Source: Pseudomonas entomophila L48
GTDB lineage: Bacteria; Pseudomonadota; Gammaproteobacteria; Pseudomonadales; Pseudomonadaceae
Length of the DNA stretch: 64,000 nucleotides
Reading direction: 5' to 3'
Assembly: GCF_000026105.1 (NCBI RefSeq)
Contig: NC_008027.1
Location: forward strand, 5,414,501 to 5,478,500
Every line of letters starts with the position of its first letter. The stretch's first letter is position 1. Both the position numbers and the translations under genes were made by a program. Positions 34,860-43,683 of the stretch are shown in pieces. The notes beneath the pieces were generated by a model. The model was given only the letters and a program-made list of their open reading frames with translations, had not been told where the DNA came from and searched no databases.

Positions 34860-35812
34860 ACACGGCCCCGGTATCCGGCAAGGTGCTGGAAGCGGCTATC
34901 GCCTGGAAGCTGTGCCTGGACGAAGACAGCGGTACCCCGGACGAACGCAACGAATTCATGCGCTGGCATGCGGCCCATGAGGAGCATGCCCGCGCCTGGC
35001 AGCAACTGGGCGCCCTCGACCAACGCGTCAGCGCCGCCGCCGGCCCGGTGCGCCACACCTTGCTGCAATCGCGTGCTAGCCTGCGCCAGCGCCTCGGCGG
35101 GCTGGGTGCGGGCCTGGCCGGGATGCTGGTGCTTGGCGGGTTGCTGGCTTGGGCCGGGGTCCCCACCCTCGCACCGGGCTACTGGCTGGCCGACCAGCGC
35201 ACCGCCACCGGTGAAATGCGCACCCTGCGCCTTGAAGACGGCACCTTGCTCAGCCTGAACACCCACACCGCGGTGGATATCGACTTCCACGGCGAGCAGC
35301 GGCTGATCGTGCTGCACCAGGGCGAAATCTCCGTGGAGACCGGTCACGCCGACAGCCGTCCGCTGCTGGTACGTACCGAGGACGGGCGCCTGCGCCCGCT
35401 GGGCACGCGCTTCCTGGTCAAGCGCGAAGCAGGTGGCACGCGCCTGGAGGTGCTGCAAGCCTCGGTGGCCGCCAAACCGCAGAACAGTGGCGACGAACAG
35501 GTCCTGCGCGAAGGCCAGCAGGTATTGATGAGCGCCGATGGCCTTGGCCGCGTCGACCCGGTGACCGCCGGCAGCGACGCCTGGACCCGCGGCATGCTGG
35601 TGGTCGACAACGTGCGCCTGGCCGACCTGGTGGCCACCCTTGGACAATACCGCAGCGGCCACCTGGGCGTGGCCGACGAGGTCGCCGACCTGCGTGTGAG
35701 CGGCAGCTTCCCGCTGACCGACACCGACTTGGCCCTGGCCTCGCTGCAGCCGGCGTTGCCAGTGAAGATCGAACGGCACACGCCGTGGTGGGTGACCGTC
35801 ACCGCCAAATAA
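34856..35812 (+). CDS. FecR-family anti-sigma/sigma regulator
   Basis: The 318-residue inner-membrane protein has a cytoplasmic anti-sigma domain (residues 1-80, with EAAIAWKLCLDEDSGTPDERNEFMRW), one transmembrane helix (about 88-108, GAGLAGMLVLGGLLAWAGV) and a periplasmic FecR domain (TATGEMRTLRLEDGTLLSLNTHTAVDIDF). A C-terminal STN-like part begins near GMLVVDNVRLADLVATLGQYR. It transmits the receptor signal to the sigma factor. Its ATG overlaps the sigma gene stop by 4 bases. Confidence 0.92.
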   Translation: MNTAPVSGKVLEAAIAWKLCLDEDSGTPDERNEFMRWHAAHEEHARAWQQLGALDQRVSAAAGPVRHTLLQSRASLRQRLGGLGAGLAGMLVLGGLLAWAGVPTLAPGYWLADQRTATGEMRTLRLEDGTLLSLNTHTAVDIDFHGEQRLIVLHQGEISVETGHADSRPLLVRTEDGRLRPLGTRFLVKREAGGTRLEVLQASVAAKPQNSGDEQVLREGQQVLMSADGLGRVDPVTAGSDAWTRGMLVVDNVRLADLVATLGQYRSGHLGVADEVADLRVSGSFPLTDTDLALASLQPALPVKIERHTPWWVTVTAK

Positions 35813-35827
35813 AGGCTGGCGCCAACC

Positions 35828-35908
35828 CTGTAGAAGCCAGCCTTGCTGGCGAACGGGCCCGCCTCGGTTCAGCGTCGGGCCTGTTCGCCGGCAAGCCGGC
35901 TCCTACAG
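35828..35908. repeat. Inverted pair of two different REP variants
   Basis: Left copy: CTGTAGAAGCCAGCCTTGCTGGCGAA. Right copy: TTCGCCGGCAAGCCGGCTCCTACAG. The two arms belong to different sequence subtypes, so the pair is not a simple inverted duplication. It lies between fecR and the receptor gene. Confidence 0.75.
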
Positions 35909-35925
35909 AGGCCCCCACCGCCTCT

Positions 35926-35950
35926 GAAAATTTTTCAAAAGCCCCCTGTC
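35926..35950 (+). promoter_or_regulatory. Candidate iron-ECF promoter for the receptor gene
   Basis: GAAAAT at 35926-35931 and TGTC at 35947-35950 with a 15-base gap resemble -35 and -10 elements of iron-starvation sigma promoters. This would give a leader of about 54 bases. GAAAAT is part of the palindrome TGAAAATTTTTCA (35925-35937). The assignment is tentative. Confidence 0.35.
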
Positions 35951-36010
35951 ACTTTCCCACTCTCGCTCGGCAAGGAAGCAGTCAGCACTATTTCGTCGAG
36001 GAGCCGCTGC

Positions 36011-38443
36011 ATGTCCCGTGCCGTTGATGCTTTGCTTCGCCCCAGCCTGATGGCCCTGGCCATTGGCCTGGCCGCCCCCTTGGCCAGCCCCGCCCTGTTC
36101 GCCGCCGAACAGTCCGCCATGCGTGCCTACAACCTGCCCAGCGCGCCGCTGGCCAGCACCCTGAACCAGATCGCCAGCCAGGCCGGTATCGCCCTGGCCC
36201 TGGACCCGGCATTGGTCAGTGGCCGCGCCTCGGCGCCGGTCAACGGCGAGTACAACGGCGTCGGCGCACTTCAGGCAGCCCTGCGCGGCACCGGCCTGCA
36301 ATTGCAACAGAGCAGCGCAGGCAGCTACAGCCTGGTCGCGGCGCCGGAAGACAGCCTGACCCTGCCGGAAACCAGCGTGAACGCCGCCAGTGACAGCGAG
36401 AGCGCCTGGGGCCCGGTGGAGGGCTACGTGGCCAAGCGTACCGCCGCCGGCACCAAGACCGACACCGCGCTGGTCGAAGTGCCGCGCTCCATCTCCGTCG
36501 CCACCCGCCAGCAGATGAGCGATCGCGGCGTGCACAGCCTCGACGATGCCGTGCGCTACATGCCGGGAATCGTCTCCGCCAGCTATGGCAGCGACACCCG
36601 CTACGACTGGATGCGCGTGCGCGGCTTCGAGCCGACCCAGTTCCTCGATGGCCTGCCACTGCCGCGCGGCGTGTACGCAAACCCGAAGGCCGAGACCTGG
36701 AACCTGGACCGCCTAGCGCTGCTACGCGGCCCGGCGTCGTCGATCTATGGCCAGACCCCGCCCGGCGGCCTGCTGGACATGGTCAGCCGTCGCCCACAGG
36801 CTGAAAGCGCCCATGAAATCGAGCTGCAGTACGGCAGCGACAACCATCGCCAGATCAATTTCGCCAGCACCGGCAAGATCGACGACCAGGGACAGTTTCT
36901 CTACAGCGTCAGTGGCGTGGTGCGCGATGGCGGCACCCAGATCGACCACATCGACGACAAACGCTACAACATCGCCCCCAGCCTGACCTGGAACATCGAC
37001 GAAGACACCTCGCTGACCTTCCTCACCCAGTTCACCCGCGACGATACCGGGGCCACCAGCCAGTTCCGCCCTATCCAGGGCACCAAGATCGACATGCCAT
37101 TCGGCAAGATCTCTCACCACAAGAACCTCGGTGACCCGGACTACGAGTTCTACGATCGCACCTACTACGCCCTGGGCTACGCATTCGAGCATCGCTTCAA
37201 CGATGTCTGGCAGTTCCGCCAGAACCTGCGCTATACCAAGTCGGACCTATCGTTCCAGACCATCACACCCGGCGCCTACTATTCGCCCGGTGGCCCGGTG
37301 CAGGATGATGGCACCGTCAATCGCATGTCCACCAACGTCGACGAAGACATCAGCCAGTTCGCGGTCGACAACAACTTCCAGGCCGACTTCGCCACCGGCG
37401 CCATCAGCCACACCGTGCTGATCGGCCTGGACCACCAGCGCACCAATCACAACTACCTGGCGATCTACGGCTTCGACGTTCCACCCACCAACGCCATCAA
37501 CCCGGTGTATGGCGTGCCGATCACCCGCCCGGACCGCTCCTCGGCCTTCTACGACTACAACCAGAAGACCGTCCAGACCGGTCTCTACATCCAGGACCAG
37601 ATGGCCCTCGACAACTGGCGCCTGACCCTGGGCGGACGCCAGGACTGGGTGCACACCGGCACCAAGTTCTTCAACAAGGACGATGCCACCAACACCCAGC
37701 GTGACAGCAAGTTCAGCGGCAACGCGGCGATCAGCTACGTCTTCGACTCCGGCTTCGTGCCGTACCTGTCCTATGCCGAGTCGTTCCAGCCGGCCAGCAG
37801 CGCGGACGCGGACCCGCTGAAGACATTCAAGCCAACCGAGGGTAAGCAGTGGGAGCTGGGTATCAAGTACCAGCCACCGGGCTCCAACACCCTGCTGTCC
37901 GCTGCGGTGTATGACCTCACACAGAAGAACATACAGGTCACCAACAATGAGGGCGGCGTGAGCGTCACCAGCCAGACCGGTGAAGTGAAGGTTCGCGGCC
38001 TGGAGCTGGAAGCCGTTTCCGACGTGACTGAAAACCTGAAGGTGATAGCCGCGTACACCTTGGCCAAGTCCGAAGTACAGGACGGTCAGTACAAGGGCAA
38101 TCGCCTGCAGCTGATGCCGAACCAGCAAGCCTCGCTGTGGACCGACTACACCTGGCACAGTGGCGTGCTCGACGGCTTCGGGATCGGCCTGGGCGCGCGC
38201 TACACCGGCAACACCTACGGCAACCAGGAGAACACCTGGCTGGGCAAGGCCAACGCCTACACCGTGTTCGACGCGGCCGTGCACTACGACCTGGGCCGCC
38301 TGGACAACAGCCTCAAGGGCGCCTCGGTGGCAATCAATGCCACCAACCTGTTGAACAAGGACTACCTCTCCACCTGCGACGGGTACTACTGCTACTACGG
38401 CGACCAGCGCAGCGTCGTCGCCAGCGCCACGTACAAGTTCTGA
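36011..38443 (+). CDS. TonB-dependent siderophore receptor with N-terminal signalling (STN) domain
   Basis: The 810-residue outer-membrane protein has a signal peptide ending near LASPALFAAE, an STN domain (about 38-90, YNLPSAPLASTLNQIASQAGIALALDPALVSG), a plug (about 140-265, with VEVPRSISVATRQQMSDRGV and LRGPASSIYGQTPPGGLLDMVSRRP) and a 22-strand barrel ending in SATYKF with a terminal Phe. The STN domain and upstream sigma/FecR genes show that it senses its own substrate. The ligand is probably a hydroxamate such as ferrichrome or ferrioxamine (inference). GAGGAG lies 7 bases before the ATG at 36011. Confidence 0.93.
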   Translation: MSRAVDALLRPSLMALAIGLAAPLASPALFAAEQSAMRAYNLPSAPLASTLNQIASQAGIALALDPALVSGRASAPVNGEYNGVGALQAALRGTGLQLQQSSAGSYSLVAAPEDSLTLPETSVNAASDSESAWGPVEGYVAKRTAAGTKTDTALVEVPRSISVATRQQMSDRGVHSLDDAVRYMPGIVSASYGSDTRYDWMRVRGFEPTQFLDGLPLPRGVYANPKAETWNLDRLALLRGPASSIYGQTPPGGLLDMVSRRPQAESAHEIELQYGSDNHRQINFASTGKIDDQGQFLYSVSGVVRDGGTQIDHIDDKRYNIAPSLTWNIDEDTSLTFLTQFTRDDTGATSQFRPIQGTKIDMPFGKISHHKNLGDPDYEFYDRTYYALGYAFEHRFNDVWQFRQNLRYTKSDLSFQTITPGAYYSPGGPVQDDGTVNRMSTNVDEDISQFAVDNNFQADFATGAISHTVLIGLDHQRTNHNYLAIYGFDVPPTNAINPVYGVPITRPDRSSAFYDYNQKTVQTGLYIQDQMALDNWRLTLGGRQDWVHTGTKFFNKDDATNTQRDSKFSGNAAISYVFDSGFVPYLSYAESFQPASSADADPLKTFKPTEGKQWELGIKYQPPGSNTLLSAAVYDLTQKNIQVTNNEGGVSVTSQTGEVKVRGLELEAVSDVTENLKVIAAYTLAKSEVQDGQYKGNRLQLMPNQQASLWTDYTWHSGVLDGFGIGLGARYTGNTYGNQENTWLGKANAYTVFDAAVHYDLGRLDNSLKGASVAINATNLLNKDYLSTCDGYYCYYGDQRSVVASATYKF

Positions 38444-38468
38444 GTGACCGGGGCCGCCCTGCGGCCCG

Positions 38469-38522
38469 TTCGCCGGCAAGCCGGCTCCTACACCGACATC
38501 CCTGTAGGAGCCGGCTTGCCGG
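38469..38522. repeat. Paired inverted REP elements
   Basis: TTCGCCGGCAAGCCGGCTCC (then TACA) and CCTGTAGGAGCCGGCTTGCC (then GG) flank a 7-base spacer. A short GGGCCGC/GCGGCCC stem precedes it at about 38451-38467, right after the receptor stop. Confidence 0.8.
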
Positions 38523-38573
38523 CCAACGGCTGCGCAGCAGCCCCAGCCATAATCAGACGTAAATGGAACCGTG

Positions 38574-39686
38574 ATGAAAAGCCAAACCATCCGCCGCTGG
38601 TCGGCGATTCACACCTGGAGCAGCCTGGTCTGCACGCTGTTCCTGCTGCTATTGGCCGTCACCGGCCTGCCGCTGATCTTCCACCACGAACTGGAGCACC
38701 TGCTCGGCGAAGCCCCCGAGCTGCGCGAGATGCCCGCCGACACCCCGCACCTCGACCTGCAGCAACTGGTGCTAAAGGCCGAGCAGCACCGCCCGGGCGA
38801 GGCGCTGCAGTACTTCGGCTACGAGGATGACGAGCGCAACGGCGTGGTGGCGATCATGGCCGCCACCGCCGGCACCGAGCCCGACCTGTCGCACACCTTC
38901 ATGCTCGATGCGCGCACCGGCGAAGCCGTGGCCATGCCGGCCGCCAACGGCGGCTTCATCATGCTCATGCTGCGCCTGCACGTGGACATGCTTGCCGGGC
39001 TGCCCGGCAAGCTGTTGCTGGCGTTCATGGGGGTATTGTTCGTCGTTGCGATCATTTCCGGCACGGTGCTCTATGCGCCGTTCATGCGCCGCCTGGCCTT
39101 CGCCACGGTGCGCCACGACAAGTCCCGGCGCCTGCGCTGGCTCGACCTGCACAACCTGATCGGCGTGGTCACCCTGACCTGGGCCCTGGTGGTCGGCGTC
39201 ACCGGGGTGATCAGCGCGCTGTCCGACCTGGTCATCGCTGCCTGGCGCAACGACAGCCTGGCCGCCATGATCGCCCCCTACCGCGACGCACCGGCGCTCA
39301 CCCAGCGCGCACCGGCCGATCGGCTGCTGGAGATCGCCGCCGGGGCCGCGCCGGGCATGCGCCCGGACTTCATCGCCTTCCCCGGTACGCGCTTTTCCAG
39401 CGAGCATCACTATGCGGTGTTCATGAAAGGCAACACCCACCTGACCTCGCACCTGCTCACGCCGGTGTTGATCGACGCCAGTACCCTCGAAGTCACTGCT
39501 GTCGGCGATCGCCCGTGGTACATGGACGCCATGAGCCTGTCATCGCCCTTGCATTTCGGTGACTACGGCGGGCGCCCGATGCAGATCCTCTGGGCGGTAT
39601 TGGATGTGCTGACCATCATCGTGCTGGGCAGCGGGCTGTACCTGTGGTGGGGCAAGCAGCGCAAGCCACGGGAGGCCCGCCCATGA
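38574..39686 (+). CDS. PepSY-associated transmembrane protein (iron-uptake reductase-like)
   Basis: The 370-residue inner-membrane protein has four predicted helices: near residues 15-40 (AIHTWSSLVCTLFLLLLAVTGLPLIF), 135-165, 190-220 and 335-360. This is the PiuB/FsrB-like PepSY_TM arrangement with histidines (IHTW, HLHVDML-like RLHVDM, LHNLIG) that may bind haem. Family members next to siderophore receptors are thought to help release iron by reduction. The start is the ATG at 38574; an adjacent GTG precedes it. Its stop overlaps the next small gene by 4 bases. Confidence 0.85.
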   Translation: MKSQTIRRWSAIHTWSSLVCTLFLLLLAVTGLPLIFHHELEHLLGEAPELREMPADTPHLDLQQLVLKAEQHRPGEALQYFGYEDDERNGVVAIMAATAGTEPDLSHTFMLDARTGEAVAMPAANGGFIMLMLRLHVDMLAGLPGKLLLAFMGVLFVVAIISGTVLYAPFMRRLAFATVRHDKSRRLRWLDLHNLIGVVTLTWALVVGVTGVISALSDLVIAAWRNDSLAAMIAPYRDAPALTQRAPADRLLEIAAGAAPGMRPDFIAFPGTRFSSEHHYAVFMKGNTHLTSHLLTPVLIDASTLEVTAVGDRPWYMDAMSLSSPLHFGDYGGRPMQILWAVLDVLTIIVLGSGLYLWWGKQRKPREARP

Positions 39687-39859
39687 GCCACCGTTCGCAA
39701 TCGACCCGGCGGATCTTCGCCTGGCCGGCATTGATCGCCCTGCTCAGTGGCGCGGGGCTGTTCGCTGCGTTGCTGGGCGATGGCATCTGGGACAGCCTGG
39801 CCTGGCTGGGCCTCGGCCTTTCGGCCGGCCTGGGGCTGAGCGGCTTCTGGCGGCGCTGA
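39683..39859 (+). CDS. Small hydrophobic protein in the iron-uptake operon
   Basis: A 58-residue protein with a basic N-terminus (MSHRSQSTRRIF) and two hydrophobic segments, WPALIALLSGAGLFAALLGDGIWDSLAWLGLGLSAGLGLSGFW, so a two-helix membrane hairpin is likely. GGAGG lies about 8 bases before the ATG, which overlaps the stop of the PepSY gene (ATGA). No function is known. Coupling suggests it is an accessory subunit of the PepSY protein. Confidence 0.75.
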   Translation: MSHRSQSTRRIFAWPALIALLSGAGLFAALLGDGIWDSLAWLGLGLSAGLGLSGFWRR

Positions 39860-39951
39860 CCGTTCCCCTGCGGGAGCCATCCTTGCCGGGGCGCCCGTTC
39901 GCCAGCAAGGCGCAGCCTTGCCTGGGCGCCCATACGCCATGCGCAACGGCG

Positions 39952-41394
39952 TCAGTCGGCCAGGCGCGGCAGCACTTGGTCGAGCCGCTGGTGCAGCGCG
40001 CTGCCCTTCGGCCAGTTGCGCAACAACCGCGCCCGGTCGCGGGCGTAGGCAGGGGCGAAGCTGAGCTGAGTGGCGTGCTGACACATGGCATCGAGGTCGA
40101 TCAGCGACCACTGCCCGTCCTGCCAGAACAGGTTGTGGCCTTTAAAATCACCATGACTGATGCGCTCACGGATCAGCTGCTGCATCAACCGCACCAGCGC
40201 ATCGACCTGCTCGTCCGGCGCCTCGCCGCTTTCGACGAAGGGCGCGAAACACGCAGTCAGGTCCGGGCCATCGGCATATTCGGTCACCAGGTACGCGCGG
40301 CTGCGCAGCCCCATCACCCGCTGCTCCAGCACCGCCAACGGGCGCGGGGTGGCGATGTCGAGAAACGCCAGGCGATGCCCTTCGATCCACGAATGCCAGG
40401 CCCGGCTCGGGCGCCAGAAGCGCTTGAACCAGTGGGCGGTGTTCTTGATGTTGTAGCGCTTGAGCACCAGGGTGCGGCCCGCCACTTCGATGCGCGCCAC
40501 GCTGGCGGCGCCACCAGTCTTGTACAGGTGGCCTTGGTCGATCAGCGTGTCAGCCTGCTCGAGCACCGGCTGCATCGCCGCCACCTCGCCACGGCGGATC
40601 GCCTGCAGGCCCGAAAGCCTGCGCTGGACGCTGAACAGCGTGCACTCGCGCCCAGCCTTGTCGAGGTAATCCTTGAGCCGCCAGCTGCGCACCTTGTCCA
40701 CCTGCTGGAGCAAAGCTTCCAGGGGCAGCGCATGTTCGGCGTTGGCCAGCAAGTAATGCACCAGCGCCTCTTCGATGAACGGCTCCAGGCGTTTGGGCAA
40801 CTGGGCGAACAACACCCCGAGGTTTTCCAGCACGCGCTGGCGCGACAGCTGCTGGCCAGGCGTCTCGGCCTTGATGCCGCCACCATCGATCAAGTACAGC
40901 CGGCCGCCCTGGCGCAGCAGGTTGTCCAGGTGCAGGTCTTCCTGCCACAAGCCCTTGGCGTGCATCTGCGCCACTGCGGTCAGCGCCTCGCCGAGCACCA
41001 GATGCTGCTCGTCGGCGAGCATCGGCAAGTGCTCCACCTTGGCCCAGGCATCGCCCAGGCTCTCGGCATCTTCCAGGAATTCGAACAACAACCAGCCGCC
41101 CTCGCCTTCTTTCAGGCCATCAGCCAGCAAACGTGGCGTGGTCAGGCCCTGGTCGGCCAGCAAGCGGGCGCCATCGAGCTCGCGCTGGAAATGGCGGGCG
41201 GCATTGCCGCCGACCAGCAGTTTGGCCAGCACCTTGGTACCGCGCCAGATCCCGGCGCCGACATAACGCTGGCCAGGTAGCACACGCAGCAGGCTGAGCA
41301 GCTGCAGGTCGGCTACGCCCGCGGCGTCGGCGAGGGTGACGGTCAGGGGCAACGTCGGGGTGCGCCCGGCGTCCTTGAGTTCGGACAATCGCAT
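39952..41394 (-). CDS. Tandem kinase-like protein of the LPS core cluster
   Basis: The 480-residue protein contains two consecutive LPS-kinase/InaA-like domains. The first has catalytic-loop-like LWQEDLHLDNLLRQ and metal-loop LYLIDGGGIK (about residues 150-175). The second has LVLKRYNIK, ISHGDFKGHNLFW and WSLIDLDAMCQ (about 310-445). It is the last gene of the waa operon; its ATG overlaps the upstream stop by 1 base. Position matches PA5006 of P. aeruginosa (memory). A role in core phosphorylation or sugar modification is inferred; the substrate is unknown. Confidence 0.82.
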   Translation of the reverse strand: MRLSELKDAGRTPTLPLTVTLADAAGVADLQLLSLLRVLPGQRYVGAGIWRGTKVLAKLLVGGNAARHFQRELDGARLLADQGLTTPRLLADGLKEGEGGWLLFEFLEDAESLGDAWAKVEHLPMLADEQHLVLGEALTAVAQMHAKGLWQEDLHLDNLLRQGGRLYLIDGGGIKAETPGQQLSRQRVLENLGVLFAQLPKRLEPFIEEALVHYLLANAEHALPLEALLQQVDKVRSWRLKDYLDKAGRECTLFSVQRRLSGLQAIRRGEVAAMQPVLEQADTLIDQGHLYKTGGAASVARIEVAGRTLVLKRYNIKNTAHWFKRFWRPSRAWHSWIEGHRLAFLDIATPRPLAVLEQRVMGLRSRAYLVTEYADGPDLTACFAPFVESGEAPDEQVDALVRLMQQLIRERISHGDFKGHNLFWQDGQWSLIDLDAMCQHATQLSFAPAYARDRARLLRNWPKGSALHQRLDQVLPRLAD

Positions 41395-42146
41395 CAGCGG
41401 GCCTCTTTGTGTCGACGGCGTAGCATCAGGCGCTGCAGCCAGGTGTCGACCTGCGCGCTGTCCGCCGGCAGGGCCAGGTAGGCGCCGAGCAGCGTGCGTA
41501 CGTCCGCCTCGCTCCAGGCACCTGCGCGGCGCAGCAGGGGCTCAAGATCCTTGAGCCGGTCACGCATGCCGAGCAGCAGCGGGCGGGTCTTCTCCAGGTC
41601 GATCAGTTGTGCCTGCCAGCCTTCGCGGCGCTCGCGCAGGAAAATGTGCTTGGGGTAGAAGCAGCCATGCACCTGCCCCGCCGCGTGCAGGGTACGCGCC
41701 AGCTCACCGCAGGCCTGAAGAACCTGCTGGCGCTGGCTCTGTTCAAGTTGCGGCCATTCGGCCAGCAGGCTGTCCAGATCGCGCCATTCGTCCAGGGCAC
41801 GGGTCATGAGGATGGCGCGGTGCTGCCCAGCCTGCTTGCGCTCGCCGTAGAACACCGCCTGCAGCGCCGGGATACCCAGCTTCTGGTAGCGGCTGATATT
41901 GCGGAACTCGCGGGCGAAGGTCGGTTCGCCGAAAGGGCGGTGCAGGGTGCGCGTGAGGTAGTCGCTCTGGCGCTTGAGGTAGTAGCCCTTGCCCTCCAGC
42001 TCCAGGCGGAACACGCTGCTCCAGCCGCCACGGCCGGTGTTGGGTTCGTCCACAGCCTCGAGCTGCAGCGCCCAGAGCGCCTCGAAATCGCCCAGGCCGT
42101 GGCGCTTGAGCAATGCCTGGTCGGCACTGGCCAGGTAATCGGTCAT
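41394..42146 (-). CDS. InaA/LPS-kinase family protein
   Basis: The 250-residue kinase-fold protein shows GWSSVFRLELEGKGYYLKRQ (nucleotide-binding lysine), VHGCFYPKHIFLRE at the catalytic-loop position and AQLIDLEKTRP at the metal loop. The usual catalytic Asp (HxDxxxxN) is replaced in HGCFYPKHI, so activity may differ or be lost. The start at 42146 overlaps the upstream stop by 4 bases. Its counterpart in P. aeruginosa is probably PA5007 (memory). Confidence 0.82.
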   Translation of the reverse strand: MTDYLASADQALLKRHGLGDFEALWALQLEAVDEPNTGRGGWSSVFRLELEGKGYYLKRQSDYLTRTLHRPFGEPTFAREFRNISRYQKLGIPALQAVFYGERKQAGQHRAILMTRALDEWRDLDSLLAEWPQLEQSQRQQVLQACGELARTLHAAGQVHGCFYPKHIFLRERREGWQAQLIDLEKTRPLLLGMRDRLKDLEPLLRRAGAWSEADVRTLLGAYLALPADSAQVDTWLQRLMLRRRHKEAR

Positions 42147-42877
42147 TCCCTTCCCTCGAAAAAGCCCACCACTTGGCGAATGCGCCGCTTGTCCCGGGCG
42201 TTCAGGCGATCGTGCCTGCGGTACTGCAGGTAGAAACGCAGGCGCTGGGTCGCCGACAGGTGGTATTTGGCGACCTTGTCCAGGCACGCCAGGTCCTTGA
42301 TCAGCCGGTGGCGCAGCATGAAGCCGCGCCAGAAATCGCCGGTGGGGCAGTCGATGAAGAACAGCGTGCCCTCGTCGTCCACCAGCAGGTTGCGCCACTT
42401 CAGGTCGTTGTGGGCGAAATGGTGATCATGCATCACCCGGGTATGCCGTGCCAGTTGGCGGCTGAGGTGGTCGACCCAGGCGCGATCGCGCAGGCGCGGG
42501 TCGTCGCGCTCAGCCAGGGCCGAAAGGTCTTCGGTGCGCGGCAGCTCACGGGTGATCATCGCCCCGCGGCCGAAAGCCAGGCCATTGCGCTCCAGGCCCC
42601 AGGCCACCACCTCGGCGGTGGGGATGCCCCATTTGGCGAACTGCTTGAGGTTCTGCCATTCAGCCTTGATCCGTGGCCGGCCCAGGTAACGGCGCATGTG
42701 CTTGCCGGCGCCGGTGTAACGTTTGACGTAGTAGTTGACCCCGTCACGCTCGATGCGGATGACCTCGCTGAGCGGGTCGCGGGTCAGGCGCTCGCCCTGC
42801 AGGGCGAACACCGCGTCGAGACTGCCGAAGTCCGCCGCCAGGTGCTTGTAACCCGGCGCCAGTGTCCAACCCGCCAT
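42143..42877 (-). CDS. LPS core kinase, InaA/WaaP-like
   Basis: The 244-residue protein has an intact kinase core: VNYYVKRYTGAGKHMRRYLG (Lys), FAHNDLKWRNLLVD (catalytic Asp and Asn) and LFFIDCPTGDFWRG (metal loop). It is a WaaP-family paralogue and probably phosphorylates a core heptose. In P. aeruginosa the matching position is PA5008, reported to be needed for core phosphorylation (memory). The ATG overlaps the waaP stop by 1 base. Confidence 0.87.
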   Translation of the reverse strand: MAGWTLAPGYKHLAADFGSLDAVFALQGERLTRDPLSEVIRIERDGVNYYVKRYTGAGKHMRRYLGRPRIKAEWQNLKQFAKWGIPTAEVVAWGLERNGLAFGRGAMITRELPRTEDLSALAERDDPRLRDRAWVDHLSRQLARHTRVMHDHHFAHNDLKWRNLLVDDEGTLFFIDCPTGDFWRGFMLRHRLIKDLACLDKVAKYHLSATQRLRFYLQYRRHDRLNARDKRRIRQVVGFFEGRE

Positions 42878-43683
42878 CAGAGTGCGTCCCCATAGCGTTG
42901 CTTGCGATCGTAGAGTTTCTGCGCCTTGCGTTCGAGCCAGGCGAGCAGTGCGGCCTCCTCCTTGAGCACCTGGCGCAGTGGGCGCTGGAAGTAGCCACGC
43001 AGGAAGCGCAGCTTGTCACGGCGGGTGAGGCCGATGTCCAGTGCCGAGAAATACAGGGCAGCCAGGTCCTTGTCGCGCCAGCGACGGGTAATCTTCGCCC
43101 GGGTCTGGGCGCGGTGCAGGTCGATCACCGACAGTTTGAAGTCTTCCGGCGTCACCGGTCGGTCGGTGTGCAGCAGGAAGTGGCAGATGTAGCAGTCGCG
43201 GTGGTTGACCCCGGCGCGGTGCATGCCGCCGGTCATCTTCGCCACTTCGGCGATCAAGGCATGCTTGAGACGTGGCGCCGGCGGCTGCTTGACCCAGTCG
43301 ATGCTGAAGTCTTCCAGGCTGACGGTCGGCGCCAGCTCCTCGGTAACGATGAACGAGTGCTGGGTGGCCGGGTTGCCGCCGCGCTCGCCGTAGGCCACGG
43401 CGGTCATGGTCGGCACGCCTGCCTCATGCAGCCGCTGGATCGCCTGCCACTCCTGGCCGGCGCCCAGCACCGGCAGCTTGGCGCTGAACAGGTTCTTGAA
43501 GATCTCGCCCCAACCGATGCCACGGTGGATCTTGACGAAGAAGCCCGCGCCGTCGACTTCGGTGCGCAGGGTGCGGCGACCTTCCAGCTCGCGGTACACC
43601 TCGCCCTGCAACTGCTCTACGGCCTGGAATGCATCACGGCCAGCCCACAGGCGCTTGAACGGCTCTGCCAGTATCAGCTTCAT
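42877..43683 (-). CDS. waaP: LPS core heptose (I) kinase
   Basis: WaaP phosphorylates O-4 of heptose I, a step required for outer-membrane integrity in pseudomonads. The 268-residue length matches the family. Motifs: GAGFFVKIHRGIGWGEIFKNL, catalytic loop GVNHRDCYICHFLL and metal loop LSVIDLHRAQ. The start at 43683 overlaps the waaG stop by 4 bases (ATGA), so translation is coupled. Confidence 0.95.
   Translation of the reverse strand: MKLILAEPFKRLWAGRDAFQAVEQLQGEVYRELEGRRTLRTEVDGAGFFVKIHRGIGWGEIFKNLFSAKLPVLGAGQEWQAIQRLHEAGVPTMTAVAYGERGGNPATQHSFIVTEELAPTVSLEDFSIDWVKQPPAPRLKHALIAEVAKMTGGMHRAGVNHRDCYICHFLLHTDRPVTPEDFKLSVIDLHRAQTRAKITRRWRDKDLAALYFSALDIGLTRRDKLRFLRGYFQRPLRQVLKEEAALLAWLERKAQKLYDRKQRYGDAL

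Noticed and set aside
35972..35997. GGAA-N16-CGTC as an ECF promoter for the siderophore receptor
   Set aside because: The start site would fall on the ribosome binding site, leaving almost no leader. The site at 35926-35950 is better placed.
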